Positions 8,881-22,300 of a stretch of DNA of 64,000 nt are shown one piece after another. Where the stretch lies: the NCBI GenBank assembly GCA_026874595.1, contig CM049307.1, positions 18,827,079-18,891,078 on the forward strand. The letters run 5' to 3'. The number at the start of each line of letters is the position of its first letter. The first letter of the stretch is position 1. Both the position numbers and the translations under genes were made by a program. The stretch comes from Sipunculus nudus (taxonomy: Eukaryota; Annelida; Sipuncula; Golfingiida; Sipunculidae). The notes under the pieces are model-generated. The model saw nothing but the letters and a program-made list of their open reading frames with translations. It had not been told where the DNA came from and searched no databases.

Positions 8881-11800
8881 AAGTATACTGTTGACCCAGA
8901 ACCAGAAAATCTAACATAGTTGGACAGTATTATGTTCAGTATGTCATCAACATGTAGATCAAAGCTTGGCCATCAAGATCAGTAGATAATACTGGACTGT
9001 AATACTTGCAGCATACCGTGACAGAACAATCACTGCCTCTTGATATATATTGCCTGGGAATCAACTAGTGATATCATTTTTAGATAGGTCTATTATCCAC
9101 TGTGTCTATTGGCTCTCTTCGAGGTCGATAACTAGAGTAGGAAACAGCTATTATTCTTGAAATATCCATAACCTTTAGTGGTGAAGAAATCATAAGGCGG
9201 TTACATTATATTTTGTGTCCGACACGCTTGTGACAGATTCGTTTGTGTCGACAAAAATTCCTGACAAAACTCAGAACAATTTATTTGACGATTTATTAAA
9301 TTTACAATTTAATGGAGACTTGCGTTTCACATTTAAAATATGAAATTATGTCATTTAACAGAAATAAATGTTCGTCAGGAGCCCACTATAAAGGAAGAAT
9401 CACTTCCGTAGCGCAGTGGCCACCCATATCGCAGCGGAAAGTTTCAACAAAAATTCCTCATACTTTAAGGTTATTCGATTGATTTCAATACATATATGAA
9501 TAAACACAAATCTGATTTTGATCTGCTTATTATGAGTAATAACATGTTCAAGATGAAAAAACAACGTAATACAGCCTAGGCAGAGTCGTAACTGTGCAGC
9601 CACAAATTCAACTACCTTATTTAGATAAAGGGTAAAAAGTCTACAAACAGGGAATATTTTGTAGGCTCATCTGAGGGTCGACAGACTTATTTAACTCTAC
9701 TAAACTGCTGATTAAGTTGCATGGTTTTCAGTTATTCTGTTTTGACTTTGATCAACATATATAAAAAATCAAGGAGCATTGTACATTGTGAGGAAGATTT
9801 ATAAAGAATATACAGATGTAGATGGTACGGTGTAATGAAATTTTATAAGTATGCAAATATGAGAGGAAAGTAAGAAACAATCTTATATTTGTTTCTCGAG
9901 TAATGTGTACTTTAACCAAAATAAATTTTAAGCTGAAGGAAGTTATACTTTGTAGGAAGGAGGAATTATATAAGTATTTGGAAAAAAAAGAGTAAGATTT
10001 TATCATAAAATTTGCATATATTTGCTAGAGCATATGTAAATTAAGAATTGTCACATAATATATATATAAACTTGCTACATTTTAGGGTTATTTCAATGTT
10101 TAACGTTTAAAACTAACAAAGTTATAGCCATTTATTTAAACATCAGAATTACTGGATAAAAAACACTGGTTGCTATGGACACAACCAATATTGAAGCATT
10201 TTGGTGCATTTACAAACAGGAGTAACAGGACATACAGCAGATTTGGAATCAGCACCTTTCATTGCCCCTGAATAGACTGTATGCCATGTATTAACATGAT
10301 TTGCCTTCAGGACTTTAAATATGCACATTTTCTAATATTCTGTCTAGTCTAGATACTGTTTCGTAAACAATCAAGTAAAAAATTTTAAAATGCTATATAA
10401 TACAGAAGACTAGGAGCAGAGATCCTGATCAATGTGTCACGTTAACAATTACTTTAAAAACAAATACTGACTTTATTTACACAAAGTCAGTTATATGTCA
10501 TATACTTTCACTGGCCAACGTTTAAAACGCTTAGACCGCATAGCCTAGCCAATTAATTAAAATGTTTTCATCACTAATACAATCTCTGTCATTTCGGATT
10601 AATAAAGAGAGGGAATGATCAAAATGAACGTCAAAACATTTTCATGTTATTCGTTTGTAGTGAAGATAAGTGCCTTCGCTGGCGATTGTAAAGTGCTACG
10701 TTTTGCAGGGTGATTAGATTTGTACACACAATTTAAACTAATGGTAGGACATAAATCACACACTTGGACGCTTTTCTGAACGACAGGCAATCAGATCAGT
10801 TCTACAAAAGCCAATCTACCAGAAAAGGCATTTCCTTAGTCCAGGTATTGCTTGACAGAATTGAATAAATAGTCCGTCTTGTGATATATCTAGAGCTAAC
10901 GCGGGAACGCTGGTATTATCGTCAGAGGCTCGTAAAAAGCGGGTATCCACACTCAGGTTCCGATAAATCAGTTGTTACAGCTAGGTTGGTAATTAGGAAA
11001 ATGTGGCCTGCTTTACATCCAGGCGAACAAAGATCTGCTTTATTTAAGAGACATTGATGTAGATGATTTATTTCTCAAGTCATCGGTCTGTACGGCTTCT
11101 CATGGACGCGACATGATATTCAACAGCTGCACACTTTCATCTTCTTCATTGTTTAAATCTGACCCTGATAACAATTTCATTTTGAATTTTTAATTAAATT
11201 AAAGAGTTTTTAAATATAAAACCTCCTCTATTTGGGTAAATCTGAAAAAGTTGCTATCTGGAATGTTCTTTTCTCTAAACAGTTCACTAGTTATTAAACG
11301 GTCTTTTTCTTTTTGCATAATAAGCAGATAACATTACGGTCGTCTCATTATAACGAATAGAACGAATGTGTTTCATGGGAATTCGCTCTTTCTATTATAT
11401 TTCGATGTATAGTTATTTACCTACGCTCCACACACAGCGGTTTCACACTCAGGCCGTTGAGAATAGATGTTGGATATCTGAATTTGTCGCTGGATGCACA
11501 ATGCGATCCCAAGTTCCCATTGGTCTGATTACAATTCTTTACTTTGTGCCCACCCTGGTGGTCATGCCCAGAGAACCGTGTAATACAAAGCATCGGCTAA
11601 ATCTGAAAGGAAACCTTTGACTGCAATGTACAACCTCTGCTTGAGGAGCGTATAATTTACCTGGAAATATCATTGGTAATTATTATTACCGGTCTTGATA
11701 TCGATGGCTTAATAAAGACATATCATGTAGTTTCTTAAAAATGAAACGCAGGAGAAATTAATTTTATTTAAAACAAATGTACAGCATGAAAAAAAGAACA

Positions 11801-13076
11801 CTGTGAGCCTTTTCCGTTAGCATTTTATCATGTATTACTCGACCTTGAGCTTGCATATTTTTGACCAATATAAACAAGACTCCTATTCTCAGGTGATACA
11901 ACGCACGAAAACGGATCACTTGACGTAAATCTACAGTCATGCCTTACCTCTTGTCGTTGACTGTACAGGATGTACATATTGCATACACAAATATACATTT
12001 ATATATTTGTAATATCGACAAAAAAACACTATCATCAGCATTCACCATTTACAGAATTACGTTTTTAGTTGTTAAATTGATCGCGTGCTCGATAAAGGAT
12101 CACCGAGGCGGCACGGGTTGTAGGCCATGTCGGATTGCAGATCTCTAACCTAAAGTTGTAACATAATTGGGGTGATTGTCGAAGAACCGAGCACTCCAGT
12201 ATCGATCGTGACTCAGTTTTAACCGGAAATATGGTTGGATACATTGATATATGACTGAAGATGTCAGACTGTATAACAAGCAGAGATGGTCACTCGCTTG
12301 ATGAGTCAGTGACCTACCTGCATGTATAAACAAGCTTGGCGGGCCATTAATACTACCTGATAAAAATTACGAGAACGTAAAAAGTGGGACAATTGCGAGA
12401 GGTTCCTATAAAACTAAGTTATAGTTCAGCTTAAGTATCGGGTTAGATTAACAACACGCGTGAGACAAGAAAAGCAAACGTATGGAATTACGTCCGTCAT
12501 TTTGCATCCTTTCCATTTAATATTTGAGTATTATGATTCAATGACCAGGAATCAAGCATGATGGTGAATAAAAGTGAAACAATACAACAGTAGAATTTAA
12601 AATAAATACCTTTTAGTCTGTAGTAACCAAAAATATGATATGTGGTACTACATATTGCTACATATAACATAGATCCCCATACAAGTCTATACGATCCTTT
12701 TATATCTGCTACTTTTAGCGTCTGTGATACTTGAAGTATCTGGTAACAGACGATATAATATATGTGAAAAATCACCATTTTGTGCTATATTGATCAACAA
12801 CAAAATTTATTATCATTAAACTCAATAAATTCAAGGTATTTAATTTCATTTGTATCAACCTATTAATTTCTCTTTGCCAGAACAGGCATCCATTATCTTA
12901 AGAGTACTCTAACCATTTTTTAACTTAAATGGGGAATTTTCGTCGATTTGTTTTACTATGATTTTCTGATTTTGTTAACTTTATCAAAGCAGAAAAGACA
13001 TTTTGCATGAATGAAAAATGTTAATATACAACATGAAAATATACAATATTTTTTTCTCTAAATTTGTAGTGGTAAA
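8881..13076. other. Non-coding region, no recognisable gene
   Basis: AT-rich sequence with only short open frames (none above 93 codons), none resembling a known protein. Small features noted: an AT-rich hairpin at 11987-12010 (ACAAATATA paired with TATATTTGT, 6-nt loop), a GGTAAT/ATTACC inverted repeat at 11675-11690, and TA-rich runs near 10057-10072. I could not define terminal repeats of a further transposon. Confidence 0.55.
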
Positions 13077-13541
13077 ATGGCCTTGCACAAGGATGCTAGT
13101 TATAAACTGTTAAATATAATTGAATCTGAAAACGAAAGTTACAGCATAAAATTTGCCGTGTCATACCAACTGAAACCTCGTTTTATATATATTATGTTTC
13201 GTAACATTGTACTTGCCTCGAAAGCTTTACTTAAACAGCTTACAAAACATGCCAGCTCTGTCTCTCTGTTATTGTATGTTCTTTCAGAATTGAAAAGAAA
13301 GACCTTACTACTCTTCCGCCAGAGGTCGTTTCTATTCGAGGTCGTTTCTATTCGAAACGAATCTCTTTTGTGTGGGCACTGTGGGACGACCGGGATTCCT
13401 TGTCTCAATTGTCAAACTTTAAAATTAAAATTTGTTACATCTCAAGAAAAGACCTTCCGCTTACATTCGATATGCGTATACTTACAAATATTTTGTAAGT
13501 CCTCTTCACTACTTTTATACCTATGCCGTTGGTGTATTTAG
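13077..13541 (+). other. Unexplained 154-codon open frame, probably not a gene
   Basis: This is the longest non-satellite open frame on the + strand. It starts at ATG 13077 and ends before 13541. I recognise no family. It contains CGHCGTTGIPCLNC, a C-x2-C-x6-C-x2-C spacing like a small zinc-binding knuckle, about residues 98-112. The rest is rich in Leu, Ser and Lys, and an 89-codon open frame runs antisense to it. It also contains a 16-bp tandem duplication (13322-13353). No splice or promoter context supports expression, so chance or an eroded exon is more likely than a gene. Confidence 0.15.
13322..13360. repeat. 16-bp tandem duplication with overlapping hairpin
   Basis: The unit GAGGTCGTTTCTATTC occurs twice back to back (13322-13353) without a mismatch. 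TCGTTTC (13342-13348) and GAAACGA (13354-13360) form a 7-bp inverted repeat around a 5-nt loop. Confidence 0.8.
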
Positions 13542-13583
13542 CATTGTGTGGGTCAGATTTCAACTCCAACAATCACCAAACAG

Positions 13584-13607
13584 CGGACTCGTACATTTGT
13601 GAGTCCG
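13584..13607. repeat. 7-bp stem hairpin (CGGACTC/GAGTCCG)
   Basis: CGGACTC at 13584-13590 and GAGTCCG at 13601-13607 are perfect inverted repeats around a 10-nt loop. They lie in a small GC-richer island (about 13580-13665) within AT-rich DNA. Confidence 0.7.
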
Positions 13608-14072
13608 AGTCTGCGCAGTAGGAGACCTTACCTCGAGCAGAGAGGCTGACCGCACTAAGACGATAATAGCCTTAAAATCTGATAGGGCAGACACTCATCC
13701 TTTATCGTTAAATGTTTTTACATCGTTTTAGAAACTTCGTCAAAGAATAAACATACTTGGTTACAGTTATACCTCGTGTGAAGTAATGCTGCATTCGATA
13801 CCTCTGGCTAATATGGTAATTACAAGTTGACAAGACGAAATAAGCGTTCGACACATGGTCTAATTGGTATTTACCACTGGCGAAATGGGGCTTGTTGGAG
13901 CAACCCATTTGTTATACTTGACGACCTTCGCCTTCATCTACGACAATGACGGCATCCAAGGAGCAAACCCAAGATTTTCTTGTGAAAATAATACTTATTA
14001 TACAGTTATTATAAATGACTTTAACAAATGAGACATGAAACATATAATAAACGAGACTAAATCCTTGTTTTG

Positions 14073-14086
14073 GTTACTATGGCAAC
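14073..14086. promoter_or_regulatory. RFX X-box-like motif
   Basis: GTTACTATGGCAAC is near-palindromic and differs at one position from the RFX-type pattern GTTRCCATGGYAAC. RFX factors use such sites in animals, for example upstream of ciliary genes. No gene start is visible nearby, so a function is unproven. Confidence 0.25.
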
Positions 14087-14189
14087 CTAAATATCCAGTC
14101 AATGGACCTTTTGTTCTTATAATTGAGTACCGAAATTTCCTTTGCACCTCTTGACATCTTGTGTTCACCATAAATTCTAGAGGTAACGA

Positions 14190-14228
14190 ATGTCTTTTCT
14201 CTGTCTTTCTCTCTGTGTCTCTCTCACC
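14190..14228. repeat. Pyrimidine-rich tract
   Basis: A run of almost only C and T on the + strand (TCTTTTCTCTGTCTTTCTC and following), with a few interrupting G bases. It looks like simple low-complexity sequence. Confidence 0.6.
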
Positions 14229-14358
14229 TTGCAAACATATCGCGATTTATCGTTTACCAAAAATATCCATAAGAAAGGCCACTTTAAATCGTCGCCAATT
14301 TTAAGAATTTATAAAAAGAAGGGGCTTTGGAGTTGAACGGACATGACCCCTCATGGAA

Positions 14359-14400
14359 GACTTGGAAATAATGAAAGATGACTTGGAAATACTGAAAGAT
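14359..14400 (+). repeat. 21-bp tandem duplication inside a 43-codon frame
   Basis: Two adjacent 21-bp copies (14359-14379 and 14380-14400) differ at one base. They keep the frame of a small open frame that starts at 14353 (MEDLEIMKDDLEILKDVRRW) and stops at 14482-14484. No family is recognised, and the open frame alone is too short to call a gene. Confidence 0.7.
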
Positions 14401-14484
14401 GTCCGACGCTGGTGCTCTTTTTGGTATTTGGTCAGGATGGTACTTCTATATTTAGAAAAAAAAGTAAAGATAGAACACGCTTAA

Positions 14485-14916
14485 TTTTCCTCAAGCTTCT
14501 TACATGTTACGAATTTAATGGCAGATCTTTCTGAATTTGACAACAAAATCACAATAATGAGAAGTCATGTTTTCACAAACACTTTTATGTTTGTTCCAAA
14601 CCGCTTATAGGTGCCTATTCCGAAATTAGACGACGTATATTATCCAAAGATAATGCCCCACACCTTACAGATAAGCCAGAAAACGGATTTCTTACTTTAC
14701 ACTAGCTCCCATTTTGTTAATATCCTTATATTTTTAATATGTGGGGGTCCGCCAAATAATGAAAAAAACATTCAACAAGGACATCTGGCGGCAGGTTAGA
14801 CGAACCATTTTCGCAAACGGCGTTTTGCCCATATACCACTAAGCCCCTTCATTTTTCCCTTTAATGGCACATCCGAGATTACTCACAGCTTGTAGATGAA
14901 CAGCTCATACATATAC
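14485..14916. other. Non-coding DNA to the left of the satellite
   Basis: AT-rich sequence with a 62-codon frame at 14611-14799 that resembles nothing known. No repeat or transposon terminus is visible at the satellite border. Confidence 0.5.
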
Positions 14917-15789
14917 GTCATTACGACCATATCAGGATGTACGTACAGTTAATTAAAATGTACACAGAATGAGAGAGAAATCTCAAGTCACTACGACCTT
15001 AGCAGGAAGTACGTACAGTTCATTAAAATGTACACAGAATGAGAGAGAAATCTCAAGTCACTACGACCATAGCAGGAAGTACATACAGTTCATTAACCTG
15101 TACACAGAAGGAGAGAGAAATCTCAAGTCACTACGACCATAGCAGGAAGTACGTACAGTTCATTAAAATGTACACAGAATGAGAGAGAAATCTCAAGTCA
15201 CTACGACCATAGCAGGAAGTACGTACAGTTCATTAATATGTACACAGAATGAGAGAGAAATCTCACGTCACTACGACCTTAGCAGGAAGTACGTACAGTT
15301 CATTAAAATGTACACAGAACGAGAGAGAAATCTCAAGTCACTACGACCATAGCAGGAAGTACGTACAGTTCATTAATATGTGCACAGAATGAGAGAGAAA
15401 TCTCAAGTCACTACGACCTTAGCATGAAGTACGTACAGTTCATTAAAATGTACACAGAATGAGAGAGAAATCTCAAGTCACTACGACCATAGCAGGAAGT
15501 ACGTACAGTTCATTAATATGTACACAGAATGAGAGAGAAATCTCAAGTCACTACGACCTTAGCAGGAAGTACGTACAGTTAATTAAAATGTACACAGAAT
15601 GAGAGAGAAATCTCAAGTCACTACGACCATAGCAGGAAGTACGTACAGTTCATTAATATGTACACAGAATGAGAGAGAAATCTCAAGTCACTACGACCTT
15701 AGCAGGAAGTACGTACAGTTCATTAAAATGTACACAGAACGAGAGAGAAATCTCAAGTCACTACGACCATAGCAGGAAGTACGTACAGT

Positions 15790-18700
15790 TCATTAATATG
15801 TACACAGAAGGAGAGAAAAATCTCAAGTCACTACGACCATAGCAGGAAGTACATACAGTTCATTAACCTGTACACAGAAGGAGAGAGAAATCTCAAGTCA
15901 CTACGACCATAGCAGGAAGTACGTACAGTTCATTCAAATGTACACAGAATGAGAGAGAAATCTCAAGTCACTACGACCATAGCAGGAAGTACGTACAGTT
16001 CATTAATATGTACACAGAATGAGAGAGAAATCTCAAGTCACTACGACCTTAGCAGGAAGTACGTACAGTTCATTAAAATGTACACAGAATGAGAGAGAAA
16101 TCTCAAGTCACTACGACCATAGCAGGAAGTACGTACAGTTCATTAATATGTACACAGAATGAGAGAGAAATCTCAAGTCACTACGACCATAGCAGGAAGT
16201 ACATACAGTTCATTAACCTGTACAACACAGAAGGAGAGAGAAATCTCAAGTCACTACGACCATAGCAGGAAGTACGTACAGTTCATTAAAATGTACACAG
16301 AAGGAGAGAGAAATCTCAAGTCACTACGACCATAGCAGGAAGTACGTACAGTTCATTAATATGTACACAGAATGAGAGAGAAATCTCAAGTCACTACGAC
16401 CTTAGCAGGAAGTACGTACAGTTCATTAAAATGTACACAGAACGAGAGAGAAATCTCAAGTCACTACGACCATAGCAGGAAGTACGTACAGTTCATTAAT
16501 ATGTACACAGAATGAGAGAGAAATCTCAAGTCACTACGACCTTAGCAGGAAGTACGTACAGTTCATTAAAATGTACACAGAATGAGAGAGAAATCTCAAG
16601 TCACTACGACCATAGCAGGAAGTACGTACAGTTCATTAATATGTACACAGAATGAGAGAGAAATCTCAAGTCACTACGACCTTAGCAGGAAGTACGTACA
16701 GTTCATTAAAATGTACACAGAACGAGAGAGAAATCTCAAGTCACTACAACCATAGCAGGAAGTACGTACAGTTCGTTAAAATGTACACAGAACGAGAGAG
16801 AAATCTCAAGTCACTACGACAATAGCAGGAAGTACGTACAGTTCATTAATATGTACACAGAATGAGAGAGAAATCTCAAGTCACTACGACCATAGCAGGA
16901 AGTACGTACAGTTCATTAAAATGTACACAGAATGAGAGAGAAATCTCAAGTCACTACGACCATAGCAGGAAGTACGTACAGTTCATTAATATGTACACAG
17001 AATGAGAGAGAAATCTCAAGTCACTACGACCTTAGCAGGAAGTACGTACAGTTCATTAAAATGTACACAGAACGAGAGAGAAATCTCAAGTCACTACGAC
17101 CATAGCAGGAAGTACGTACAGTTCATTAATATGTACACAGAATGAGAGAGAAATCTCAAGTCACTACGACCTTTGCAGGAAGTACGTACAGTTCATTAAA
17201 ATGTACACAGAATGAGAGAGAAATCTCAAGTCACCACGACCATAGCAGGAAGTACGTACAGTTCATTAATATGTACACAGAATGAGAGAGAAATCTCAAG
17301 TCACTACGACCTTAGCAGGAAGTACGTACAGTTCATTAAAATGTACACAGAATGAGAGAGAAATCTCAAGTCACTACGACCATAGCAGGAAGTACGTACA
17401 GTTCATTAATATGTACACAGAATGAGAGAGAAATCTCAAGTCACTACGACCTTAGCAGGAAGTACGTACAGTTAATTAAAATGTACACAGAATGAGAGAG
17501 AAATCTCAAGTCACTACGACCATAGCAGGAAGTACGTACAGTTCATTAATATGTACACAGAATGAGAGAGAAATCTCAAGTCACTACGACCTTAGCAGGA
17601 AGTACGTACAGTTCATTAAAATGTACACAGAACGAGAGAGAAATCTCAAGTCACTACGACCATAGCAGGAAGTACGTACAGTTCATTAATATGTACACAG
17701 AACGAGAGAGAAATCTCAAGTCACTACGACCATAGCAGGAAGTACATACAGTTCATTAACCTGTACACAGAAGGAGAGAGAAATCTCAAGTCACTACGAC
17801 CATAGCAGGAAGTACGTACAGTTCATTCAAATGTACACAGAATGAGAGAGAAATCTCAAGTCACTACGACCATAGCAGGAAGTACGTACAGTTCATTAAT
17901 ATGTACACAGAATGAGAGAGAAATCTCAAGTCACTACGACCTTAGCAGGAAGTACGTACAGTTCATTAAAATGTACACAGAATGAGAGAGAAATCTCAAG
18001 TCACTACGACCATAGCAGGAAGTACGTACAGTTCATTAATATGTACACAGAATGAGAGAGAAATCTCAAGTCACTACGACCATAGCAGGAAGTACGTACA
18101 GTTCATTATCCTGTACACAGAAGGAGAGAGAAATCTCAAGTCACTACGACCATAGCAGGAAGTACGTACAGTTCATTAAAATGTACACAGAATGAGAGAG
18201 AAATCTCAAGTCACTACGACCATAGCAGGAAGTACGTACAGTTCATTAATATGTACACAGAATGAGAGAGAAATCTCAAGTCACTACGACCTTAGCAGGA
18301 AGTACGTACAGTTCATTAAAATGTACACAGAACGAGAGAGAAATCTCAAGTCACTACGACCATAGCAGGAAGTACGTACAGTTCATTAATATGTACACAG
18401 AATGAGAGAGAAATCTCAAGTCACTACGACCTTAGCAGGAAGTACGTACAGTTCATTAAAATGTACACAGAATGAGAGAGAAATCTCAAGTCACTACGAC
18501 CATAGCAGGAAGTACGTACAGTTCATTAATATGTACACAGAATGAGAGAGAAATCTCAAGTCACTACGACCTTAGCAGGAAGTACGTACAGTTCATTAAA
18601 ATGTACACAGAACGAGAGAGAAATCTCAAGTCACTACGACCATAGCAGGAAGTACGTACAGTTCGTTAAAATGTACACAGAACGAGAGAGAAATCTCAAG

Positions 18701-19350
18701 TCACTACGACCATAGCAGGAAGTACGTACAGTTCATTAATATGTACACAGAATGAGAGAGAAATCTCAAGTCACTACGACCATAGCAGGAAGTACGTACA
18801 GTTCATTAAAATGTACACAGAATGAGAGAGAAATCTCAAGTCACTACGACCATAACAGGAAGTACGTACAGTTCATTAATATGTACACAGAATGAGAGAG
18901 AAATCTCAAGTCACTACGACCTTAGCAGGAAGTACGTACAGTTCATTAAAATGTACACAGAACGAGAGAGAAATCTCAAGTCACTACGACCATAGCAGGA
19001 AGTACGTACAGTTCATTAATATGTACACAGAATGAGAGAGAAATCTCAAGTCACTACGACCTTTGCAGGAAGTACGTACAGTTCATTAAAATGTACACAG
19101 AATGAGAGAGAAATCTCAAGTCACCACGACCATAGCAGGAAGTACGTACAGTTCATTAATATGTACACAGAATGAGAGAGAAATCTCAAGTCACTACGAC
19201 CCTAGCAGGAAGTACGTACAGTTCATTAAAATGTACACAGAATGAGAGAGAAATCTCAAGTCACTACGACCATAGCAGGAAGTACGTACAGTTCATTAAT
19301 ATGTACACAGAATGAGAGAGAAATCTCAAGTCACTACGACCTTAGCAGGA
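15790..19350 (+). repeat. 27-monomer (about 1.89-kb) higher-order repeat, two copies
   Basis: Rare monomer variants recur at a spacing of 1,890 bp (27 x 70). CTTTGCAGGA is at 17171 and 19061, GTTCGTTAAA at 16771 and 18661, and CATTCAAATG at 15931 and 17824 (+3 bp, caused by a 73-bp monomer at about 16217). Outer borders are approximate. Confidence 0.8.
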
Positions 19351-22300
19351 AGTACGTACAGTTCATTAAAATGTACACAGAATGAGAGAGAAATCTCAAG
19401 TCACTACGACCATAACAGGAAGTACGTACAGTTCATTAATATGTCCACAGAATGAGAGAGAAATCTCAAGTCACTTCGACCTTAGCAGGAAGTACGTACA
19501 GTTCATTAATATGTACACAGAATGAGAGAGAAATCTCAAGTCATTACGACCATAGCAGGAAGTACGTACAGTTCATTAATATGTACACAGAATGAGAGAT
19601 AAATCTCAAGTCACTACGACCATAGCAGGAATTACGTACAGTTCATTAAAATGTACACAGAATGAGAGAGAAATCTCAAGTCACTACGACCATAGCAGGA
19701 AGTACCTACAGTTCATTAATATGTACACAGAATGAGAGAGAAAACTCAAGTCACTACGACCATAGCAGGAAGAACGTACAGTTCATTAAAATGTACACAG
19801 TTAGAGAGAGAAATCGCAAGTCACTACGACCATAGCAAGAAGTACGTACAGTTTATAAAAATGTACACATAATGAGAGAGAAATCTCAAGTCACTACGAC
19901 CATAGCAGGAAGTACGTACAGTTCATTAATATGTATACAGAACGAGAGCGAAATCTGAAGTCACTACGACCATAGCTGGAAGTACGTGCAGTTCATTAAT
20001 ATGTACACAGAACGACAGCGAAATCTCAAGTCACTACGACCATAGTAGGAAGTACGTACAGTTCATTAATATGTACACAGAATGAGAGAGAAATCTCAAG
20101 TCACTACAACCTTAGCAGGAAGTACGTACAGTTCATTAAAATGTACACAGAACGAGAGAGAAATCTCAAGTCACTACGACCATAGCAGGAAGTACGTACA
20201 GTTCATTAATATGTACACAGAATGAGAGAGAAATCTCAAGTCACTACGACCTTAGCAGGAAGTACGTACAGTTCATTAAAATGTACACAGAATGAGAGAG
20301 AAATCTCAAGTCACTACGACCATAGCAGGAAGTACGTACAGTTCATTAATATGTACACAGAATGAGAGAGAAATCTCAAGTCACTACGACCTTAGCAGGA
20401 AGTACGTACAGTTCATTAAAATGTACACAGAATGAGAGAGAAATCTCAAGTCACTACGACCATAGCAGGAAGTACGTACAGTTCATTAATATGTACACAG
20501 AATGAGAGAGAAATCTCAAGTCACTACGACCTTAGCAGGAAGTACGTACAGTTCATTAAAATGTACACAGAACGAGAGAGAAATCTCAAGTCACTACGAC
20601 CATAGCAGGAAGTACGTACAGTTCGTTAAAATGTACACAGAACGAGAGAGAAATCTCAAGTCACTACGACCATAGCAGGAAGTACGTACAGTTCATTAAT
20701 ATGTACACAGAATGAGAGAGAAATCTCAAGTCACTACGACCATGGCAGGAAGTACGTACAGTTCATTAAAATGTACACAGAATGAGAGAGAAATCTCAAG
20801 TCACTACGACCATAGCAGGAAGTACGTACAGTTCATTAATATGTACACAGAATGAGAGAGAAATCTCAAGTCACTACGACCTTAGCAGGAAGTACGTACA
20901 GTTCATTAAAATGTACACAGAACGAGAGCGAAAAATCTAGTCACTACGACCATAGCAGGAAGTACATACAGTTCATTATCCTGTACACAGAAGGAGAGAG
21001 AAATCTCAAGTCACTACGACCATAGCAGGAAGTACGTACAGTTCATTAAAATGTACACAGAATGAGAGAGAAATCTCAAGTCACTACGACCATAGCAGGA
21101 AGTACGTACAGTTCATTAATATGTACACAGAATGAGAGAGAAATCTCAAGTCACTACGACCTTAGCAGGAAGTACGTACAGTTCATTAAAATGTACACAG
21201 AACGAGAGAGAAATCTCAAGTCACTACGACCATAGCAGGAAGTACGTACAGTTCATTAATATGTACACAGAATGAGAGAGAAATCTCAAGTCACTACGAC
21301 CTTAGCAGGAAGTACGTACAGTTCATTAAAATGTACACAGAATGAGAGAGAAATCTCAAGTCACTACGACCATAGCAGGAAGTACGTACAGTTCATTAAT
21401 ATGTACACAGAATGAGAGAGAAATCTCAAGTCACTACGACCTTAGCAGGAAGTACGTACAGTTCATTAAAATGTACACAGAACGAGAGAGAAATCTCAAG
21501 TCACTACGACCATAGCAGGAAGTACGTACAGTTCGTTAAAATGTACACAGAACGAGAGAGAAATCTCAAGTCACTACGACCATAGCAGGAAGTACGTACA
21601 GTTCATTAATATGTACACAGAATGAGAGAGAAATCTCAAGTCACTACGACCATAGCAGGAAGTACGTACAGTTCATTAAAATGTACACAGAATGAGAGAG
21701 AAATCTCAAGTCACTACGACCATAGCAGGAAGTACGTACAGTTCATTAATATGTACACAGAATGAGAGAGAAATCTCAAGTCACTACGACCTTAGCAGGA
21801 AGTACGTACAGTTCATTAAAATGTACACAGAACGAGAGAGAAATCTCAAGTCACTACGACCATAGCAGGAAGTACGTACAGTTCATTAATATGTACACAG
21901 AATGAGAGAGAAATCTCAAGTCACTACGACCTTTGCAGGAAGTACGTACAGTTCATTAAAATGTACACAGAATGAGAGAGAAATCTCAAGTCACCACGAC
22001 CATAGCAGGAAGTACGTACAGTTCATTAATATGTACACAGAATGAGAGAGAAATCTCAAGTCACTACGACCCTAGCAGGAAGTACGTACAGTTCATTAAA
22101 ATGTACACAGAATGAGAGAGAAATCTCAAGTCACTACGACCATAGCAGGAAGTACGTACAGTTCATTAATATGTACACAGAATGAGAGAGAAATCTCAAG
22201 TCACTACGACCTTAGCAGGAAGTACGTACAGTTCATTAAAATGTACACAGAATGAGAGAGAAATCTCAAGTCACTACGACCATAACAGGAAGTACGTACA

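Noticed and set aside
9400-12778. Frames at 9400-9603, 9752-10006, 11366-11620, 11939-12148 and 12497-12778
   Set aside because: All are under 100 codons and of low-complexity composition, without known motifs or splice context. I cannot support them as genes.
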